Assembly: GCA_001792895.1 (NCBI GenBank)
Contig: MARA01000005.1
Location: 496,001-560,000 of the forward strand
DNA length: 64,000 nucleotides
DNA from: Lentinus brumalis
Taxonomy: Eukaryota; Basidiomycota; Agaricomycetes; Polyporales; Polyporaceae
Direction of reading: 5' to 3'
Each line of letters opens with the position of its first letter. Within the stretch, counting starts at the first letter, position 1. The position numbers were made by a program, and so were the translations under genes. Positions 57,501-64,000 of this stretch are shown one piece after another. The notes under the pieces were generated by a model. That model made no database searches, had not been told where the DNA came from, and was given only the letters and a program-made list of their open reading frames with translations.

Positions 57501-60500
57501 AAGAGGTCAGCGGGTTGCGGTGAGCGCATACTCCAGACGGCACGCACTCTGTCAGGGAATAGTAAGGAATTGATCGTCTTTTCTGCTAGGAACATGCGAT
57601 CCGATTTGCGGCAAAGGTTGGCGAATTTGTTCCACATGACGGGATCGTCCTCAGGAGACATCACCAGAGCGCGCACCTGCAGGATACGCTGCCAGACTTC
57701 GACGTCGGGCTGACATCCCTGTAGTCTCTTCACCCAGGTCGTCCTCATTGCTGCCTGACGGTCTGGCTGGTCGGAATGTTGCTTATAATTCACAATTTCC
57801 TCGAGTTCTGACAGCATCTGCGCGCGCACCATGGTGCTGAGAAATTTCAGTAACCCACTCGATGATCAGCCGACGACACACCTACTTGTACGAGCGACCA
57901 TAGCTCTCCCCGGCAAGTGCTGTGAGTTCCGGGTCAAGCAGATCCCGCGCCTTCGCGATCTCGGCCATCGCCTTTGGGAACTGGTTCTGGTGTACAGCGA
58001 GTATCGCCCGGTAGAATGGCCGGTCAGCAGAGTCGGACTTCATCGTGGCGATGTAGTCCTCCATCGACTCCCAGTCGTTCAATGCCCACGCAGCAGCCGC
58101 GGCAATCGGAGCCATCTCTCGGCGGTCTTCCAGGTTTGCGTTCGACCAGTTCTCCTCGATCTGCCTCGCGAGTTGATCCCATTCCCCAAGAGCGTGCAAG
58201 CACTTCATGCGACCGATCGCAATCTCAGGCGCACCGGGGTCGTCAATCGCACGCGTCTCGTAGGTCTGCAGAGCCTCCTGCCACCGACCGAGTCGCTCAT
58301 ACCACTCTTCGTGCTTGCTGATATCGTATTGTTCGTGCGCGATAAGAACCATACCCCACGCGGCGTCGTCCTGCTGCAGCTTCGTGTTGATGCTAATCAA
58401 CTCCTCAATGAGCTTCGCCGAAGTCTCCGGGGCCGCAAAGAACTCGAGTTCCTTATAGTGCAGCGCCTTGGCGTAAGCGTGAAACTTCAGGGCGTACTCG
58501 CCCAGCGTGCGGGTTTCGATAGGCAGGGCCTTCTCCTCGTGCTCCATAAACTCGGCAACGTTGAGTAACCAATGAACGAGCTCCGAAGGCGCTGTACTGG
58601 ACATCATAGCGTACTCCATTGAGTGAACAAGGTCTTCCTGCAGGGATGTTGTAGATGAGGACAGGATGATCGCTCAACTGTTGGGACTAACCTGGTATTG
58701 GTCGTATAGCTCTCCCCAGCATGAGAGAAACGCAACGTTGAACAGCTCCCTTGCTAAAGGATAATGCACGTCGACAACGCTCATGCATGCGCGAAGAGCA
58801 TGCGATGGCGATTGCCTCAGGAACTCGACCGACACTCTCTGTATCCACTCGAACCAGTCTTCCTTCGTCGAGACTTGCGACACATCCCACGCCTGCTTGA
58901 GATGCTCCTGATTGACGGCCATCTTTGTCGCCTCCGCAGGAGCCTCATAGTCTGTGGCATTCGAGCTGATGTATGCTCTGTGAACGGCCCGGGGTAAGCA
59001 CTATGCAGAAGAAGATCTATCGTCCTTACTCACAAGTCGAGGAGAGATGTGTCTTGCGGCAACCGCTCTCCCTGGAGGAGCTTGTCGATGAGGTTCTCGT
59101 AGCCGAGATGAGATATACGGTGATAGACCATGGTCTGCGCCAACATGAGCACACGACGCACTCCGAATCTTAGTGCTTACCTTGCGGATCGTAGAGTGGA
59201 AGACGGCGAAATCCGACCCTAGTTGTATCATGAACGCACAGAGCGTATCCAACACCGCCGTCGTCAGCGCGTTGTTCCCGTCGTTGATGACCCTTACGAG
59301 AGGATGGATGATACGCGATGCATAATCCGAAAGGTTCACGCGTCGCGCTAGCCCCTCGATAGTATGGATCGCCTTCTGGCGCAGCGGAGTGCCTGCATCT
59401 GGGCGCTCGTACGTCTTGACGATGAGCGGGATGACTAGCTGCAGGTACTCCTCGATGTTCGCACCAAAGGTGAGGAACACATCGAAGATCTTCATCTGCG
59501 TTTCGCGCGTCTTCTCGTCGAGTTCGCTCTCGAAGACCTTCAAGATAGGCCGGAGGATCATGGGGATAAAGGGCTTGAACTCGGCATCGAGAGCGCTACC
59601 GAGGGCTTCGACAAGCGACATCAACGGGAGCTGGAGGGGAACGTTGTCCCAGAGGTCTTGTACGAGCTTGAATATCTCCGTCGTGTGGTTCCGAACGTGC
59701 TGCTTGATGATACCCACAAGGATAGCGAGCTGCTCCAAGTGGAAGATTTGGATACGAGATGCTGAGGTCCTGGATATTGTGGCGAACGCTGGGATGATCT
59801 GCGTGCCAGTGTCATTCCACGTCCCCGAGTCAAACAAACGCAAGGTAATATTAAACGTGCCTGAGGTAGGAAGGTGACACACTTCAAGCCTTGCGTCTTG
59901 AATATCGACATGATTGCCTCGATGACCTTGTGATAGTGGTTGCTGAGCGACTGGTCTTTGAGAACGTTCAGCAGCGAGTTGATCGCCACAGTCTGGTAGC
60001 AGTCGTCCACAACAGTCGATGCCCCAGTGAGGTTCCTCGGGGCACCACTGACGAGGCTTCTCGACACTTTGCTCGCTGCATCCCCCTCCACTTCGATCGT
60101 CCTCCTGTAGGGATCAAGAGCGCCGAGTATACCGAGCACCCTGATGACTTCTCTGCGAACTGCCTGGCTGAGCTCTGTCCGGAGGATCCGGCTGAGAATC
60201 TGAAGCAGTTGGGGATACTCGACGAGAGGCGAGATAACGTAGCCTGTGCTCGCACAGACCTGTCCGAGCGTGTGTAGTGCAGCGTCGCGCTGCTGTAAGG
60301 AGGACCCCGCCAGTTTTGAAAGGATGACTTGCATGAGCTCCGGGACGTGAGGTATGACGTCCTCTCCACCGACGCACGCAAGCTCCCCGAGACACATCAG
60401 GATGTTTGACGAAACAGTAGGGTTCGGATCGTTTGCCTTTTGCAGCAGAACGCGCAGCACAGGGATAGAGTATGGCTTGATCAAACGCTGTGTGGCATTC

Positions 60501-62990
60501 ACGAGCAGAGGGAGGAGGTGCGTGCATTCTTCGCGGTTGCGTCTGGGAGAGCAATTTCAGCAACAGCGCTCATACAGGAGGACAGACAAACGTACGCGAC
60601 TGTCGAGTACTCTAACTCGGTCAAAAGCTGGATCAGTACCTTCCGCAACGAGGACATGACATATGCTGGGTTGTGCATAGCCAGGCGACCAATGAGCGCC
60701 ACGGCGGAGACGCGGTTCTCGATCACTTCGTCGTTGACAGCAATGAAGAGCGACCGGACATTCTCCGCCTGCGCCAGATGCTTGTCGAAACGCGCATGTA
60801 GAGAAGAAAGTACGGTTCGTCGAATACTCGCATCTGCGTCGCAAGTCAGCCTACGCGAAGACGAAGACGTGACACGACAGACTCTCGTACCTGGATCAGC
60901 AATAGCCACAGTGAGCAACTTGTCGATCACGTCCCTGATAATTTCGATGGAGTGGTTACTAGCCTGGTAGCAAATCGGATCGTGCACCAGCAGTCGGCAG
61001 CAAGTCAATGCCGCCGCGCGCCGTACTTCTGCATGGTCATGGTCCAAGTACGGAAGAACACAATCGTGGATGAACTCATTGAGTACGTGTCCTGTGCGAA
61101 TGGATCAGAGCAATTTTGGAACTTCGTGTGACGTCGGCATACCGCTGAGGTCGAACGTGTGAAGGGTTGTCAACGCAAGCGTGATCGACTTCGGGTCATT
61201 TTTCGTATTCGCCCGTACACAGGTACGGGATCCTTGTCTGCTGCGCCATATTCGTTCCGATATAATGAAGGCGGAGCTCCAAGAAGCTTGTAGCTGTGTC
61301 CGCTTAGGATGATCGACAGAGTGTCCAATAGGCGGCCTGCAAGAATCCTGTGAGTATAGTAGCACTTGGAGTGATAGCTCGCATTACCTTGGACCGTCTT
61401 CAGGAGAGGAGGGATGTGCGTAGCAATGGCAACAAGAGCCTGACGCAGCGATTCGCTGAGGCCGCAGCCAAATATAAGATCAAGCTGATCGTGCAGGAGC
61501 TTTGTCAGGTTGGGCCCGACAGCCTGTGCTAGCATGCCGACGCATTGAAACATAGGCTCCTCTTGGACTGCGTTCTTCTTCCTGCTCAGGACAGTCGTGT
61601 CAGTCTCCCGGAGCATGAAGAATCATGAGCGAACTCACCCCCTTGATTGAAGACCGACCTTCACGTGGGTCATGGTTGATTCCAAGAACGGTTTCATCTC
61701 GCTACCGACGGCCGTCGCAACGTGTCCGATAGCGACAAACGCCACCGATCGCTCGTCGGTTTTCTCGAGCTGGGTAAGGAGATGCGCCATGGCCTTTTGG
61801 AGGAAGTGCTTGGAGAATGTCTGAGTGTCGTACACCGCGAGGGTGGGAATTAAGGTCATAATCATCTTGCGAACGACGGGTTCCCGGTGCATCTTGAAAG
61901 AGAGGATCTGCTCCGCTGCATCCATGAAGTTTTCCTTCATAAACTGCAAGGTTGAGACTATCAGTCGCCGACGGGCGGGTGCCAGAGACGACTTACCATG
62001 CCCCCATGCAGCAACAGCTCACGGTACGTGAGTAGCGAGCCGTGAACGATCTCGACCTGCGGCATCTTCAATCCCATCTGCGCATCCTGCAGGATGTGGT
62101 CCAGCAAAGGACTCCGCGTCTGTCGCTCGCGCTGGATGAGGATCTCGAGACATGCTGCGAGAAGCTGAGCTGCGCTCTCGCGGATGGTGGTACTAGCGTC
62201 ACGGAGGGGTTCCAAAATGTTGTCGAACGCAATTCCGATGTGAGAGTAGAAGGAAGTCGGACTGTTGCACGCAAGCTCCTTCAAGATGAGGACACCAGCG
62301 TGCCTTCCCAAGTCCGTTTTGTCGGTCTGTAGTAGTCTGACAGCATCCTGGACTTCGTGTTCTATGAAGTAGTCGCCGAACGCTGCTCCACTGATTTCCG
62401 CAATCTGCCCGAGAGTCTTAGAGGCGGCGAGCATAACGTCGGTGTCGGCGTCCGGGAGGAGTGCCTTGACGTAGTTGTACAGTCGGAAGAGGTTGCTCTT
62501 GGATTCAATCTCTCCTTCCAGCTTCAACAGGTGATCTGCATACCTGTCAGTATGCGGCCGCCTGCAGAAGACGTCGAACCCCAAGACAGCCCGTTTGAGC
62601 ACCTCGGTCAAACCCGCGTCGCGTCCTGACATCAGCGACGGCTGGGTCTGAAGGTGTCACGGGCTGACGGTGATGTTCACAGTGATTACGACGCGTACCT
62701 ATGGCCAGGATACCTCCGAACTTCTCCGCCGTCATCTGACTGTGAACAAGGTGGGAGACCTTGTTGATGATCTCCTCCCAGAGCTTCGCGGCGGTGTCAA
62801 ACGAGAGTTCCGGTATAGTGTTGGAGATCTATGGGGTGTTAGGAGACGAGGCAGACGTATACTCGGAACGTACGTGGCGTTTCAACTCCAGGACGGACTG
62901 TGCTCGGACATCTGGACTTGTGCTCTTGAGACCTTCGAAAATCTTGTTCAAGACATCGTCAAACTGCATCAGGGGTGATGTCGACGACAT
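54518..62990 (-). CDS. TOR serine/threonine protein kinase (PI3K-related)
   Basis: Central growth regulator in TORC1/TORC2, acting at the vacuole and plasma membrane. The start at 62990 ([20 protein letters not shown]) leads through HEAT repeats (about 62.9-58.9 kb), the FAT region (about 58.9-56.9 kb), and an FRB domain near 56.4-56.55 kb with [19 protein letters not shown] and [13 protein letters not shown]. The Ser equivalent to the rapamycin-resistance site is conserved. The kinase domain follows: [38 protein letters not shown], catalytic loop GLGDRHPSN (about 55.35 kb) and [12 protein letters not shown] (about 55.29 kb). The FATC end is built from exons 54810-54745, 54691-54586 and a 16-nt last exon 54533-54518, giving [18 protein letters not shown]. 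All joins I checked hold frame, and introns are mostly near 50-60 nt. Length is about 2,350 aa, as expected. Confidence 0.95.
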
Positions 62991-63106
62991 GTCGCCGAAT
63001 ACCTGCCCGGCAGTTGGAGGGTAGAGGAGAGCAAGGTGGGAGTTGAGTAGAGATTTCGTTCTTGCCAACCACCTTGTACTCGGATGCACACTGCCACTGC
63101 GCGCTG

Positions 63107-63140
63107 CTAGATTAGATTAGTTGAACCTTATCTAATCTAG
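63107..63140. repeat. 11-bp perfect inverted repeat upstream of TOR
   Basis: CTAGATTAGAT (63107-63117) and ATCTAATCTAG (63130-63140) are exact reverse complements with a 12-nt spacer, 117 bp before the TOR start codon. It may be a cruciform-forming site or a bound operator-like palindrome. Confidence 0.85.
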
Positions 63141-64000
63141 TTGTCATGAGCTTACTAGTGAAATCAAAGTGATGTACGCAGGCGGGAATCTCAGCTACTG
63201 TATGTAGGCTGAGCTATATGCTGGGTCTTCGGATCTGAAACAAGCAGCGAGAAGTCTTGCCTGAAGGATCCAGGAGGACTTCGACTGCGCAGGATCTGAT
63301 GTCGATCCCGGCATCATGAGCGCTGGTGCTGGTGTCCGGGTAAAATTGACCTTCTCTCATTGTTAATCGAATGAAATACAAACGGTCAACAAGCGGTAGC
63401 CTAAGAAAGGTCGTTCAGTGCAGACTCGACAGAAGCTAGTGCGGAGGCGTACGTGCAAGTACACACCTGATGGTGTCCGCGAAGCAAGCCGCCGCGGCTT
63501 GGCTCGTGCCGGTATACAGGAGTAGAATGAGAGCCGGTACCGTCGCGATGATCTTCATATATTCGAGAGCGCGTCTGGCCTGAGAGCGCGTCTTGAGACG
63601 TCGTACCTATCGCGGCAAGAGTAGGAGATTTCGTCGTGCAGTCAGAAGCGCAGGTCCGATCGCGTGGCCGGCGTCTAAGGAGCCTTTTGCGGCAGAACCA
63701 CGTGGAAGACTCCCAGGTCTTGAACCGCTTGGGTGAACTCGAGTTGAACCATAGCGCTTCAAGTTTGCGCGGTCCTCTCTGCTCTACATCAGAACTGAAC
63801 ATCATCCTCTTCGACATAGGACATATAAGTGTACGTCTGGGTACAACATCTGCGCATGCATGTCCATCCGGTGTCCCAGAGGCTCATCATCGCTCGACGC
63901 TCATCTACAGCAAAGGCAGGTGAAGACACACGTATCAGCTCGATGCTGCGTCCTCGCTGCATCTCGGGGCCTCGTGATTGCAGGGACGCCGTTTTGTAGA
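63141..64000. other. Window end, no supported gene
   Basis: Frames on both strands at 63,400-63,920 show no recognised domain. A gene running off the right edge cannot be excluded. Confidence 0.3.

Overview
The window looks like nuclear DNA of a wood-decay basidiomycete (Agaricomycetes, probably Polyporales-like). Genes are split by many short introns of about 50-65 nt with GTRNGT donors and CTRAY branch sites. The region is GC-rich and carries a secreted class II lignin-modifying peroxidase, an Agaricomycete-type BTB protein, a HET-domain protein and an expanded family of small secreted proteins. No database search was run. Family calls rest on recognised motifs, and exon joins were read by hand from splice signals and frame agreement.

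Layout. (1) 0.6-6.6 kb: a Pro/Gln/His-repeat protein on the + strand converges with a DDE integrase-core gene on the - strand whose N-terminal exon is tandemly repeated; this pair is the best candidate for an undescribed mobile or domesticated element. (2) 7.7-20.5 kb: an ordinary gene-dense stretch with a Zn2Cys6 transcription factor (containing a 6-nt micro-exon), an intron-bearing tRNA-Asp, mitochondrial dihydroorotate dehydrogenase, an AT-hook protein, a conserved protein of unknown role, a BTB-like protein and a salicylate-hydroxylase-like FAD monooxygenase. (3) 20.5-31.6 kb: a versatile-peroxidase gene, a sugar transporter with a one-base frame break, a damaged F-box-like gene and a Con-6 stress/conidiation protein, separated by long stretches with no recognisable gene. 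(4) 33-41.6 kb: an unstable segment built around an intronless TetX-like FAD monooxygenase. It holds one intact copy, one decayed fragment and one copy broken by an internal inversion and joined to a deleted paralogue of the 7.7-kb transcription factor, plus a dead GST and an intact HET gene. (5) 42-54 kb: a same-strand array of six paralogous small secreted cysteine-rich proteins, five intact and one dead. They share a promoter box at fixed distance from the TATA element and an intron starting 20-24 nt after the stop codon. (6) 54.5-63 kb: a complete TOR kinase gene on the - strand.

Main points of interest: the repeated exon module in the integrase gene; the secreted-protein array with shared promoter and 3'UTR-intron architecture; and the duplication-inversion history that links the monooxygenase, transcription-factor fragment and secreted-protein regions.
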